A stretch of DNA of 64,000 nt, taken from positions 62,001-126,000 of the forward strand of contig NZ_CP110679.1 in assembly GCF_026167525.1 (NCBI RefSeq), read 5' to 3'. The notes below the pieces were generated by a model. That model saw only the letters and a list, made by a program, of their open reading frames with translations. It ran no database searches and was not told the origin of the DNA. Source of the stretch: Sphingomonas sp. M1-B02 (GTDB taxonomy: Bacteria; Pseudomonadota; Alphaproteobacteria; Sphingomonadales; Sphingomonadaceae). Below, one piece after another: positions 26,298 through 34,955 of the stretch (position 1 is the first letter of the stretch; each line of letters starts with the position of its first letter). Made by a program: the position numbers and the translations under genes.

Positions 26298-26375
26298 ATG
26301 TCCGAAGCGACGTCCCTGAACGCCGCTCTCGCGAACGCCCGGGAAGAAGTGGGTACCGGGGGCCCGCCGCAATGA
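26298..26375 (+). CDS. Possible 25-residue leader peptide coupled to the DUF885 gene
   Basis: A short open frame (MSEATSLNAALANAREEV then a Gly/Pro-rich end) has a GGAGAGG site at a sensible distance, and its stop overlaps the ATG of the next gene as ATGA. This arrangement would couple translation of the two. The N-terminal words resemble the first helix of TPR proteins, so it could instead be the relic of a lost gene. It is too short for a family assignment. Confidence 0.4.
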   Translation: MSEATSLNAALANAREEVGTGGPPQ

Positions 26376-27637
26376 GTCTGTTGCGGCGCGATATGCTGCG
26401 CGGGATGAGCGCTGCGGCCGTTGCCGCCGCCGCACCCGCCTTCGCCCGCACTTCGGCCGACGATGCGTTGAAGATCGCGCTCGATTCGCTCGGCGCGCTG
26501 CCGGACTATCCGCAGCGGCTTGCCCGCCTCGCCGCCTTCGATACCGCCGCGCTGTCGTCTTCCGCGCGCATCGACTTGCTTACCGTGGTCCGCGCGCTCG
26601 AGATCGACGCCCGACTCGCCGATCTGGTCCCCGGCGGAAAGCGTGATGGACCCTATCGCCTGCCGGCCGGCGCGGCTCCCGGCGATGAGGCCTACGCCCT
26701 GCTTCTGGAACGGCATATCGGCGCGCCGAGCGATCCCGGGACGGCCCATGGTCGACTGGCTCGCGAAGCCGCGCGCCTGACGGCACGAGCCGACCGGCTG
26801 ATGCGCAGCCTGGGCCATGGCCGCGGCACTGTGGGCACACGCTATAAGGCGTTGTTCGCCGACCGTCGCCACCATTATCCCGACAGCGATTCGGGGCGCG
26901 ATGCGCTCGTCGCCGACATGAACCGCTGGCTCGATGCCGGACGTGCGCAGGTTGGCGCCCTGGTCGGGCCGCTGCTCCCACCAAGCAGCGACGTCTCGGT
27001 CCGCCGAATGACCCGCACCGAGGAGGCGGAGGGCAAGAGCGGCTATCGGCGCATGCCCGCCGCGGGGGCTTCGGGCGCCTATCTGGTCGATCTCAAACGC
27101 ATCGCCGATCGCCCGCGCTGGAGCCTGGAAAGCGTCGTCCATCATGAGACGCTGCCCGGACATATGGTCCAGCTGCCGATCGAAACCGCGGCCGGCGCAC
27201 ACCCGCTGCGGATCGCCTATCTGCCGGTGTTCTCCGAAGGCTGGGCGGTGCATGCCGAACAGATGATGGCCGATCATGGCACCTATCGGGGCAATCCGCT
27301 GGGTGAGTTGGGCCATATCCACTGGCTGCTGTTTCGCGTCGTGCGGGGGCTCGTCGACGTAGGCATCCATCACCGCCGCTGGAGCCTGGCGGCGGCCCGC
27401 GGGCAACTCGATATGCTCCAGGGGGTGCCGGCCTATTTCGCCGGGTTCGAATCCGACCTAGACCGGATTGCCCGCGATCCCGCGGTGCGCGCGGCAGAGG
27501 CGCTCCTATGGCTCGGCCTCGCCGATTTCACCCGCGGCCGCCGCGGCGCCTCGCTGCGCCTGGCGAATCGGGGAATTCTCGAACATGGCCGCAAGCCGCT
27601 GCGCCTGCTCGACCGAAATTTCGTCGGCGCGGCGTGA
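26372..27637 (+). CDS. Tat-exported DUF885 family protein (putative metallopeptidase-like)
   Basis: A 421-residue DUF885 protein. The N-terminus carries a twin-arginine type signal (LRRDMLRGMSAAAV, cleavage after AFA), so export in folded form is likely. The family's metal-binding motif is intact as HETLPGH at residues 258-264, with a downstream Glu in FSEGWAVHAEQM. It is somewhat shorter than typical DUF885 members, which often exceed 550 residues, and the missing part is in the N-terminal half. Its role in a uronate locus is unclear; it sits between the hydratase and transporter genes on the same strand. Confidence 0.85.
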   Translation: MSLLRRDMLRGMSAAAVAAAAPAFARTSADDALKIALDSLGALPDYPQRLARLAAFDTAALSSSARIDLLTVVRALEIDARLADLVPGGKRDGPYRLPAGAAPGDEAYALLLERHIGAPSDPGTAHGRLAREAARLTARADRLMRSLGHGRGTVGTRYKALFADRRHHYPDSDSGRDALVADMNRWLDAGRAQVGALVGPLLPPSSDVSVRRMTRTEEAEGKSGYRRMPAAGASGAYLVDLKRIADRPRWSLESVVHHETLPGHMVQLPIETAAGAHPLRIAYLPVFSEGWAVHAEQMMADHGTYRGNPLGELGHIHWLLFRVVRGLVDVGIHHRRWSLAAARGQLDMLQGVPAYFAGFESDLDRIARDPAVRAAEALLWLGLADFTRGRRGASLRLANRGILEHGRKPLRLLDRNFVGAA

Positions 27638-27744
27638 CGCGCGTCCGTCCGGTCCGGCCGTGCCTTTCATCCTGCGATGCTTGCCGTTACGACCGGGAAG
27701 GGCTGCGACCTTTGTATAACGCGGCAAATCTAGGGAGAGCTTGA

Positions 27745-29061
27745 ATGAGCGATACGCGAGCGGCGCCGGTTGCAGGCGTCCCCGAGCGTGTGGGACGTTA
27801 CCGCTGGATGATCGTGGGGCTGCTCTTCGTGGCGACCACGGTCAACTATATCGATCGCACCATGCTCGGCCTGCTCGCTCCCACGCTTGGCGCCGAGCTG
27901 AAGTGGAGCGAGAACGACTATGGTAACATCGTAACGGCGTTCCAGGCGGCCTATGCCTTCGGTTTCCTGCTCATGGGCTGGCTGATCGACCGGTTCGGTC
28001 CCAGGATCGGCTACTCGATTGCCATCACGGTTTGGACAATCGGCCATGTCGCACACGGCATGGCTTCGTCGGTACTGTCGTTCATGCTTGCTCGCGTCAT
28101 TCTGGGGCTCGGCGAGGCGGGACACTTTCCTTCCGTCGTGCGCGCCAGCAGCGAATGGTTTCCACAAAAGGAGCGCGCCTATGCCATCGGCTGGGTCAAC
28201 AGCGCCACGACGATCGGCGTGATCCTCACTGCGCCGACGATGTGGTTCTTCATGACCTGGCTCGGCCTCGGCTGGCGGGAGACCTTTATCTATACCGGCC
28301 TGGTCGGCGTGGTCCTGCTGGTGCTCTGGCTCAAGGTTTACAGCAACCCGCGCGAAAGCGGGAAGGTGACTCCTGGCGAGCTCGCCTGGATCGAGCATGA
28401 TCCGGCGGAAAAGATCGAACGTATCGGCTGGGCGAAGATCGTCACCAAGCGTGAGGCATGGGCGTTCGCGATCGGCAAGTTCCTCACCGATCCGGTCTGG
28501 TTTCTGATGCTCTTCTGGCTGCCCAAATATTTCGCCTCTACTTATGATGTCGACCTCAAGGTCGTCCTGCTGCCGATGATCATCATGTACCTATTGTCCG
28601 ACGCGGGCAGCATCCTCGGTGGCTGGACTTCGTCGAAGCTCATTCAGAAGGGCTATAGCGTCAATTTCGCGCGCAAGATCACCATGCTCGGCGCCGGCTG
28701 CTGCGTGCTGCCCTTGCTGTTCGTCAGCGGCATGCAGAATATGTGGCTCGCGATCGTGCTGATCGGTGTCGCCTTGGCCGGGCACCAGGCCTTCTCCTCG
28801 ACGATTCTGTCTATCCCGCCCGACATGTTCCCGAAGCGCGCGGTGGGATCGGTAATCGGCCTGGGTGGTTTCATGGGCGGCATCGGCGGAATGATCATGG
28901 CGAAGTCGACCGGCCTTGTGCTCGATGCGACGGACGGTAATTACACGATCATCTTCGCGGCCTGCACCACGGTCTATTTCCTCGCGGTGCTCGCCATCCA
29001 CCTGCTCAGCCCGCGGCTGGCGCCGGTTACCGACGACAAGATCGAGGCACGTCCCGCATGA
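27745..29061 (+). CDS. MFS hexuronate transporter (ExuT-like, anion:cation symporter family)
   Basis: A 438-residue inner-membrane transporter with 12 predicted helices. The NYIDRTMLGLLAP motif in helix 1, the loop WLIDRFGPRIGY between helices 2 and 3 and the GLGEAGHFPSVVRASSEWFP stretch mark the ACS family, which includes ExuT and related sugar-acid/H+ symporters. Next to uxaC, whose start overlaps its stop (ATGA), uptake of galacturonate or glucuronate is the best guess. A GGGAGAG site precedes the ATG. No LacI-type operator is seen in the 107 bases upstream. Confidence 0.92.
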   Translation: MSDTRAAPVAGVPERVGRYRWMIVGLLFVATTVNYIDRTMLGLLAPTLGAELKWSENDYGNIVTAFQAAYAFGFLLMGWLIDRFGPRIGYSIAITVWTIGHVAHGMASSVLSFMLARVILGLGEAGHFPSVVRASSEWFPQKERAYAIGWVNSATTIGVILTAPTMWFFMTWLGLGWRETFIYTGLVGVVLLVLWLKVYSNPRESGKVTPGELAWIEHDPAEKIERIGWAKIVTKREAWAFAIGKFLTDPVWFLMLFWLPKYFASTYDVDLKVVLLPMIIMYLLSDAGSILGGWTSSKLIQKGYSVNFARKITMLGAGCCVLPLLFVSGMQNMWLAIVLIGVALAGHQAFSSTILSIPPDMFPKRAVGSVIGLGGFMGGIGGMIMAKSTGLVLDATDGNYTIIFAACTTVYFLAVLAIHLLSPRLAPVTDDKIEARPA

Positions 29062-30470
29062 ATCGCCCGCTGAAGCTCGATCCGGACCGGCTCTTCCCGC
29101 CCGAGGAGCGCGCGCGTGCCATCGCGCGCACGCTCTACGGCGAAGTCGCCCGGCTACCGATCGTAAGCCCGCATGGGCATACGGACCCCAAATGGTTCTC
29201 GACCAACGCCAATTGGTCGAACGCTACCGAGCTGCTGCTGTCGCCCGATCATTATCTGTATCGGATGCTCTATTCGCAGGGGATCGCGCTCGACGATCTC
29301 TGCGTGCCGAGCTTGGCCGGAATGCCCGCCACCGATCCGCGCGCGGCGTGGCGGACGCTGGCGGAGAATTTCCATCTGTTCCGCGGCACGCCGTCGCGGA
29401 TGTGGCTCGACCATGTCTTCGTCGAGGTATTCGGATTCGCCGAGGCGCTCGATGGCTCGACCGCGGATCTTTATTACGACCGAATCAACGAGAAGTTGGC
29501 GAGCGACGCGTTCAAGCCGCGGGCCCTGTTCGATCGCTTCGGCATCGAATTTCTCGCCACCACCGAAGGCCCGCAGGACGATCTGTCGCCGCACCACGCG
29601 ATCCGGGAGTCGGGCTGGGGCGGCCGCGTCGTGACGACCTATCGTCCCGACGCGGTCATCGACGTCGAGCATGAACAGTTCGCCGGAGCGATGCGGATCT
29701 TCGCCGACAAGACCGGCGAGGACGTCTATTCGTGGGACGGCTATCTCGCCGCGCATCGCAAGCGCCGCGCCGATTTCCGGGCAGCGGGGGCGACCGCGAC
29801 CGACCATGGCCATCCGACCGCGGCGACCGCCAATCTCTCGCATGAAGAGGCCGAGCGGCTGTTCGCCACCATCCTCTCAGACGCCTGGACCCCCGCCGAC
29901 GCCGAGCAGTTCCGCGCGCAGATGCTCACCGAGATGGCGGCGATGTCGGTCGAGGACGGGATGGTCATGCAGATCCACCCCGGCTCGTTCCGCAATCACA
30001 ATGGCGGCCTGTTCGCCAGCCACGGGCGCGACAAGGGCGCGGACATCCCGATGCGCACCGATTATGTCCAGGGGCTCAAGCCCTTGCTCGATCGTTTCGG
30101 CACCAGCACCGAGCTTTCGATCATCCTCTTCACACTCGACGAAACCGTCTATTCGCGCGAACTGGCCCCCTTGGCAGGCCATTATCCCTGCCTCAAGCTG
30201 GGGCCCTCCTGGTGGTTTCACGACAGTCCGGAGGGCATGCGCCGCTTCCGCGAGATGACCACCGAGACCGCCGGCTTCTACAATACGGTCGGCTTCAACG
30301 ACGACACCCGCGCCTTCCTCTCGATCCCGGCCCGCCACGATGTCGCGCGCCGAGTCGATTGCGGTTTCCTGGCTCGCCTGGTCGCGGAGGGCCGTCTGCT
30401 CGACTGGGAAGCGGTTAAACTGGCCCACGAACTGACGAACGGCCTGGTCAAGCGCGCCTACAAGCTTTGA
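29058..30470 (+). CDS. uxaC: Glucuronate/galacturonate isomerase
   Basis: A 470-residue uronate isomerase of the amidohydrolase superfamily, the same length as the Escherichia coli enzyme. It converts D-glucuronate to fructuronate and D-galacturonate to tagaturonate. Landmarks: PIVSPHGHTDPKWF with the metal-binding HxH, FEFLATTEGPQDDLSPH-like stretch around residue 165-180, MVMQIHPGSFRNHN and the conserved WWFHDSPEGMRRF. Translationally coupled to the transporter gene. The next pathway enzyme, UxaB, is not found in the window. Confidence 0.95.
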   Translation: MNRPLKLDPDRLFPPEERARAIARTLYGEVARLPIVSPHGHTDPKWFSTNANWSNATELLLSPDHYLYRMLYSQGIALDDLCVPSLAGMPATDPRAAWRTLAENFHLFRGTPSRMWLDHVFVEVFGFAEALDGSTADLYYDRINEKLASDAFKPRALFDRFGIEFLATTEGPQDDLSPHHAIRESGWGGRVVTTYRPDAVIDVEHEQFAGAMRIFADKTGEDVYSWDGYLAAHRKRRADFRAAGATATDHGHPTAATANLSHEEAERLFATILSDAWTPADAEQFRAQMLTEMAAMSVEDGMVMQIHPGSFRNHNGGLFASHGRDKGADIPMRTDYVQGLKPLLDRFGTSTELSIILFTLDETVYSRELAPLAGHYPCLKLGPSWWFHDSPEGMRRFREMTTETAGFYNTVGFNDDTRAFLSIPARHDVARRVDCGFLARLVAEGRLLDWEAVKLAHELTNGLVKRAYKL

Positions 30471-30499
30471 GTTTCCCCATCCCAAATCCGGAGTAACCC

Positions 30500-31339
30500 A
30501 TGTTCGACCGCACTTATTACGCCACGCATCCGGACATGATGGAGTGCGTCTCGAACGACGAGCTGCGCGATCGCTATCTGATCGACGGGCTGTTTCGCGA
30601 GGGCGAGTGCGTGCTCAACTATACGCATGCCGATCGCTTCGTGATCGGCGGCGTGGCGGTGGGCTCGGGGAGCGTGAAGCTGCCCGACCAGACCGAGCCG
30701 GCGTCGGCGGCGGGGCATCCGTTTCTCGAGCGGCGCGAGCTGGCGGTGGTCAATGTGTCGTCGGTCGAGGGCATTGTGACCGTCGACGGCGAGGCGTTCA
30801 CGCTCGGCAACAAGGATTGCCTCTATGTGACGATGGGCGCGAAGGACGTGCAGTTTTCGGGGGACGGCGCGCGTTTCTATCTGGCGTCGTGCCCGGCGCA
30901 TAAGGCGTTCCAGACGCGGAAACTGTCGATCGCCGACGCCAATGCGCTCGAGCGCGGCAGCCTCGAGGAATCGAACGAGCGGACGATTTTCCAGCTGGTG
31001 ATCCCGGGCGTGTGCGATTCAGCCCAGCTGGTGATGGGCTTGACCGTACTCAAGCCGGGCAGCGTGTGGAACACGATGCCCCCGCACATCCACGAGCGGC
31101 GCAGCGAGATCTATTTCTACTTCGAGCTCGACGGCCCCAGCGACCGCGTCTTCCATTATATGGGCGAGGGCGAGGCGATGCGGCATATCGTCATGGCCAA
31201 TGAGGAAGCGGTGATCTCGCCGCCCTGGTCGGTGCATATGGGCTCGGGCACCAAGGCCTATGCCTTCATCTGGGCGATGGCCGGCGAGAATCAGGATTAT
31301 ACCGACATGAACGTGCTCGATATCTGCCAGCTGGCCTGA
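30500..31339 (+). CDS. kduI: 5-dehydro-4-deoxy-D-glucuronate isomerase, copy 2
   Basis: Identical in protein sequence to the copy at 22872-23711, including the zinc ligands H196, H198, E203 and H246. Here it is inside the plus-strand operon uxaC-kduI-kduD-kdgK, 29 bases after uxaC, with a GGAGTAACCC site before the ATG. It lacks the operator found before copy 1, so the two copies are probably expressed from different promoters. Confidence 0.94.
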   Translation: MFDRTYYATHPDMMECVSNDELRDRYLIDGLFREGECVLNYTHADRFVIGGVAVGSGSVKLPDQTEPASAAGHPFLERRELAVVNVSSVEGIVTVDGEAFTLGNKDCLYVTMGAKDVQFSGDGARFYLASCPAHKAFQTRKLSIADANALERGSLEESNERTIFQLVIPGVCDSAQLVMGLTVLKPGSVWNTMPPHIHERRSEIYFYFELDGPSDRVFHYMGEGEAMRHIVMANEEAVISPPWSVHMGSGTKAYAFIWAMAGENQDYTDMNVLDICQLA

Positions 31340-32037
31340 CCCGCATGACCAACCCCTTCGACCTGACCGGAAAGGTCGCGATCGTCACCGGTGCGAACAC
31401 CGGCATCGGCCAGGGCATCGCGCTGGCGCTGGCCGCCGCCGGCGCCAGCATCGCCGCGGTCGGCCGCTCGCCGGCGACCGAGACGGTCGAGAAAGCCCGC
31501 GCGCTCGGCGTGCGGGCCGAGATGATCTCGGCCGACCTGTCGACGATCGAGCCTGTGGGCAGGATTGTGGACGAAAGCGTGGACAAGCTCGGGGGCCTGC
31601 ACATCCTGGTCAACAATGCCGGCATCATCCGCCGCAACGACAGCCTCGACTTCAGCGAGGAAGATTGGGACGCGGTGGTCGACACCAACCTGAAGAGCCT
31701 GTTCTTCCTCTGCCAGGCCGCCGGCCGCCACATGGTGGGACAAGGCAAGGGCAAGATCATCAACATCGCCTCGATGCTAAGCTTCCAGGGCGGCATCCGC
31801 GTGCCCTCTTACACGGCGTCCAAGTCGGGCGTGGCGGGGCTCACCAAGCTGCTCGCCTGCGAATGGGCACCCAAGGGCATCAACGTCAACGCGATCGCGC
31901 CCGGCTATATCGCCACCAACAACACCGAGGCATTGCAGGCGGACGAGACCCGCAACCGCCAGATCCTGGAGCGCATCCCCGCCGCCCGCTGGGGCGACCC
32001 CAGCGACCTGGGCGGCGCTGCCGTGTTCCTCGCCTCC
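30500..32037 (+). repeat. Inverted duplicate kduI-kduD segment, copy 2
   Basis: Reverse-complement partner of 22174-23711. The identity begins at the kduI start codon and ends at codon 231 of kduD, in the middle of coding sequence. The 6.8 kb between the two copies carries uxaA, the hydratase, DUF885, the transporter and uxaC, and could be inverted by recombination between the copies. Confidence 0.9.
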
Positions 32038-32100
32038 AGCGCCTCGGACTATGTCCAGGGCCATATCCTCGCGGTCGATGGCGGGTGGCTGGCACGATGA
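31345..32100 (+). CDS. kduD: 2-dehydro-3-deoxy-D-gluconate 5-dehydrogenase, copy 2
   Basis: Same 251-residue protein as the copy at 22111-22866 (TGANTGIGQG, YTASK at 156-160). It follows kduI after 5 bases and its stop overlaps the kdgK start as ATGA. Codon use in the last 21 codons differs from copy 1 (for example AGC against TCG, TAT against TAC) although the residues are the same. Confidence 0.93.
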   Translation: MTNPFDLTGKVAIVTGANTGIGQGIALALAAAGASIAAVGRSPATETVEKARALGVRAEMISADLSTIEPVGRIVDESVDKLGGLHILVNNAGIIRRNDSLDFSEEDWDAVVDTNLKSLFFLCQAAGRHMVGQGKGKIINIASMLSFQGGIRVPSYTASKSGVAGLTKLLACEWAPKGINVNAIAPGYIATNNTEALQADETRNRQILERIPAARWGDPSDLGGAAVFLASSASDYVQGHILAVDGGWLAR

Positions 32101-33116
32101 AGATGGATACGCGCCCGATCGCCTTTTTCGGCGAAGTCTTGCTGCGGCTGTCGCCCCCCGGGCGCGAACTGCTGTTTCAGACGCCTGCGCTGCAGATCCA
32201 TGTCGGCGGTGCGGAGGCGAATGTCGCCACCGGACTGGCCTGCCTGGGCCATGCGACGCGGATGGTGACTGCGGTTCCGGACAATCCGATGGGCCGCGCG
32301 GTGGTCGACGAACTGCGGCGGCGCGGCGTGGACGTTTCGGGCATCGCAGTCGAGGATGGGCGGCTAGGGCTTTACTTCCTCCAGCCAGGGGCGGGGCTGC
32401 GCGCCTCCGAAGTCATCTACGATCGCTCGCATTCGCTGTTCGCCGATCGTGCGGCCGACGCCTGGGATCTGGAGTCTGCGCTGGCGGGATGCGGGCGGCT
32501 GCACCTTTCGGGCATTACCCCGGCGCTGGGGCCCAATTCAGCCAATGCGGCGATCGCCGCGGCCGAGTTTGCGCGCTCGGGGGGCATGAAGGTATCGTTC
32601 GATGGCAATTACCGCGCGCGGCTGTGGGACGCGTGGGACAGCGATCCGCGGACCGTGCTCACCCAGCTCATCGGCCATGCCGACATCTTGTTCGGCAATC
32701 ATCGCGACATCTCGCTGCTGCTGGGCGAGACCTTTTCCGGCGATGGCGCGGATCGGCGGCGGGTGGCGGCAGAGGCGGCGTTCGCGGCCTTTCCGAACCT
32801 GCAACTGATCGCCTCGACCGCGCGGCATGTCGACGATGCCGACAGCCATCGTATTTCGGCGCGGGTCGATATGCGGGACGATGCCTATCAGACGCCCGAG
32901 GTGCTGGTGGCGGGGATCGTCGATCGGCTCGGGGCAGGGGACGCCTTTGCCGCGGGGGTGCTGCATGGCTTGCTGGAGGGCGGCGACGCGCGGGCGGCGG
33001 CGGAGGCGGGGCTTGCGCTCACCAGCCTCAAACATTCGCTGCCGGGCGACGCCAGCCTGTTCACCCGCGCCGATCTGGCCGCGTTCCATGCGGGCGGAAT
33101 GGACGTGCGGCGCTGA
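32097..33116 (+). CDS. kdgK: 2-keto-3-deoxygluconate kinase
   Basis: A 339-residue PfkB-family sugar kinase. Landmarks: FFGEVLLRLSPPG at the N-terminus, the glycine-rich HVGGAEANVATGLACLG, and the second PfkB signature DRLGAGDAFAAGVLHG with the catalytic Asp. KdgK phosphorylates KDG, the meeting point of the UxaA and KduD branches, to KDPG, which KDPG aldolase (not in this window) would cleave. The start codon overlaps the kduD stop. A longer open frame upstream is the shadow of kduD. Confidence 0.94.
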   Translation: MKMDTRPIAFFGEVLLRLSPPGRELLFQTPALQIHVGGAEANVATGLACLGHATRMVTAVPDNPMGRAVVDELRRRGVDVSGIAVEDGRLGLYFLQPGAGLRASEVIYDRSHSLFADRAADAWDLESALAGCGRLHLSGITPALGPNSANAAIAAAEFARSGGMKVSFDGNYRARLWDAWDSDPRTVLTQLIGHADILFGNHRDISLLLGETFSGDGADRRRVAAEAAFAAFPNLQLIASTARHVDDADSHRISARVDMRDDAYQTPEVLVAGIVDRLGAGDAFAAGVLHGLLEGGDARAAAEAGLALTSLKHSLPGDASLFTRADLAAFHAGGMDVRR

Positions 33117-33212
33117 GGGGTTGGAGGCTATGCGAACGGCTAAGACTGGATAGGTTGATCGAACATTCCGTAGAAGCGTAAATACCCCTCGGGTCCGAGC
33201 AGGAGAGCGGTG

Positions 33213-34439
33213 ATGGTCGATAATGTCATGACGCGACGAGGATTGATCGCAGCCGGCGGAGGCTTGGCAGCCGCGTCGGTCGCCGTGGCGTCCGTCCATG
33301 CTGGAGCATTCGCCCAGCAGCGGGAGGGCGCACGTGCCATGGGCCAACCCCTTCCGGGCAATGTCCGGCTTCCTTCCGCCCCGCCGGGCCGCAAGCGTTC
33401 GGACAGCGTCGGCTTCGCGATCGTCGGTCTTGGCGGCTATGCGCTCAATCAGATGATGCCGCGCTTCGAGCAGGCGGAGCGGGCGCACATTGCGGCAATT
33501 GTTTCGGGAAACCCGGAGAAGCTGCGGCGGGTCGGCGACGCCTACGGCGTTGCGGAAGACGCGCGCTATTCCTACGAAGCGTTCGAAAAGATCGCCTCGG
33601 ACGACCGTATCGACGCGGTCTATATCGTCTTGCCGACCGGCTTGCACGCCGAGTGGGCGATCCGCGCCTTTGCAGCGGGCAAGCACGTCCTGTGCGAAAA
33701 GCCGATGGCCCTCTCCAGCGCAGATTGCGAGCGGATGATCGCCGCGAGCCGCCGCGCCGATCGCAAGCTGATGATCGCCTATCGCTCGCATTTCGAGCCC
33801 TACAACCTCGAAGCCATGAAGCTGATGCAACAGAAAGCGGCGGGCGAGATCCGGCTCGTGCGGACCGAGCAATCCTATCGCATGGGTCCGACCAGTCCGA
33901 GCGAGAACTGGCGGACGAGTCGAGCGTTGGCCGGCGGTGGCCCGCTGGAGGATTTCGGGATCTACGGGCTTCAATCGGCGCTGTATCTCACCGGCGAAAT
34001 GCCGGAGAGCATCAGCGCGACGACGTTCCGGCCGGCCGGCGATGCCCGCTTCGCAGAGATATTCGCGCATGTATCGTCGCAATGGCGGTTTCCCTCGGGC
34101 GCAGTCGCCCAGCTCGTGACATCCTACGATTCCGCAGGCACCAACTTCGCCCATGTCCGCGGGACCCTGGGAGCGCTGATCATGGACCCGGCGACGAGCT
34201 ATTCCGGCCAGAAGATGCGGCTCGAAGGACAGAATACCCGGGACTTATCGCCTGGCGACCCGGCCGTTCAATTCGCAGGCCAGCTCAATAACTTCACTGA
34301 CGCGGTTCGGGACGGCGCGACGATCCGGACGCCCGGCGAGATGGGTCTGCGCGACCTCAGGCTGATCGAGGCAATTTATGCGTCGGCCGAGGCGGGACGA
34401 ACCGTCAGACTGGCACCGGACGGTAGAAGGCGCAGCTGA
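33213..34439 (+). CDS. Tat-exported Gfo/Idh/MocA-family oxidoreductase
   Basis: A 408-residue oxidoreductase with a twin-arginine signal (MTRRGLIAAGGGLAAAS) and then a Rossmann fold (VGFAIVGLGGYAL near residue 65), the family motif CEKPMAL and a C-terminal Gfo/Idh substrate domain. The layout is like the periplasmic glucose-fructose oxidoreductase of Zymomonas mobilis, in which a tightly bound NADP(H) allows work outside the cytoplasm. Here it follows kdgK by about 100 bases with its own AGGAGAG site and may process sugars in the periplasm. The ATG at 33213 is preferred to a GTG one codon earlier. Confidence 0.87.
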   Translation: MVDNVMTRRGLIAAGGGLAAASVAVASVHAGAFAQQREGARAMGQPLPGNVRLPSAPPGRKRSDSVGFAIVGLGGYALNQMMPRFEQAERAHIAAIVSGNPEKLRRVGDAYGVAEDARYSYEAFEKIASDDRIDAVYIVLPTGLHAEWAIRAFAAGKHVLCEKPMALSSADCERMIAASRRADRKLMIAYRSHFEPYNLEAMKLMQQKAAGEIRLVRTEQSYRMGPTSPSENWRTSRALAGGGPLEDFGIYGLQSALYLTGEMPESISATTFRPAGDARFAEIFAHVSSQWRFPSGAVAQLVTSYDSAGTNFAHVRGTLGALIMDPATSYSGQKMRLEGQNTRDLSPGDPAVQFAGQLNNFTDAVRDGATIRTPGEMGLRDLRLIEAIYASAEAGRTVRLAPDGRRRS

Positions 34440-34863
34440 ACCAGCGGGCGGCCCCTGCGTACGACGCGCGCCTGCCGCCGCCGGACGAAGAGCCCGGGAC
34501 CAGGCGGCAATTAGCGGGAGGTGATCGCGCAGTGGGAGGCGATCGTCGATCGCGACGGCGAGATCGTCCCGGCTTATGGCTTCACTCAGGCCGAGCGCGA
34601 ACTCCGGAGTCCGGGCGCTGACGCGTGATGGCCGTTCGGGCTGACCTTGGCCGTGCGAGCGCGGGCATCCTACCCTCCGCGCACGGGGCGCTTCTGCGGC
34701 GCCGCGACCTGATCGAAGTCGAACCCCAGATCGTGGCCACGAGATCTTCTGCAGGGCGTAAATAGCCATCGGAGACGCGGGCGGGGTGGGATCAACTCTC
34801 TGGGAGCGCTCGAACGTTGCGCGATCAAAGTCCCAAGGACCGAATCACGACGGCTCGAAGTGG
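34440..34863. other. Gene-poor stretch before tRNA-Thr
   Basis: No convincing gene in 424 bases. One short frame at 34521-34628 (35 codons, GTG start after a GGGAG site, with QWEAIVDRDGEIVPAYGF) reads like protein but is too short to assign and may be a relic. Frames on the minus strand here have poor composition and are probably shadows. Confidence 0.5.
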
Positions 34864-34936
34864 TGCCGGCTGCAGGAATCGAACCCGCGACATCCAGTTT
34901 ACAAAACTGGCGCTCTACCAACTGAGCTAAGCCGGC
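34864..34936 (-). tRNA. tRNA-Thr (anticodon TGT)
   Basis: A complete cloverleaf on the minus strand: acceptor stem GCCGGCT pairs with AGCCGGC, D-arm with AGCTCAGTTGGTAGAGC, anticodon stem CCAGT/ACTGG around the loop TTTGTAA (anticodon TGT) and T-arm with GGTTCGATTCC. The 3' CCA is not encoded. It reads ACA codons, and by wobble other Thr codons. Confidence 0.95.
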
Positions 34937-34955
34937 ATCCGCGCGTTCCCATGGC

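Noticed and set aside
27638..27744. A fifth LacI-type operator before the transporter gene
   Set aside because: The sequence GTTACGACCGGGAAG is only loosely similar and lacks the ACCGGT core.
31665..32096. A longer N-terminus for the KDG kinase
   Set aside because: The extra 144 codons are the second frame of kduD; the ATG at 32097 overlaps the kduD stop and matches the normal PfkB start.
34245..34769. A 174-codon minus-strand frame over the end of the oxidoreductase gene
   Set aside because: Arg/Pro/Ala-rich shadow without a domain or ribosome site.
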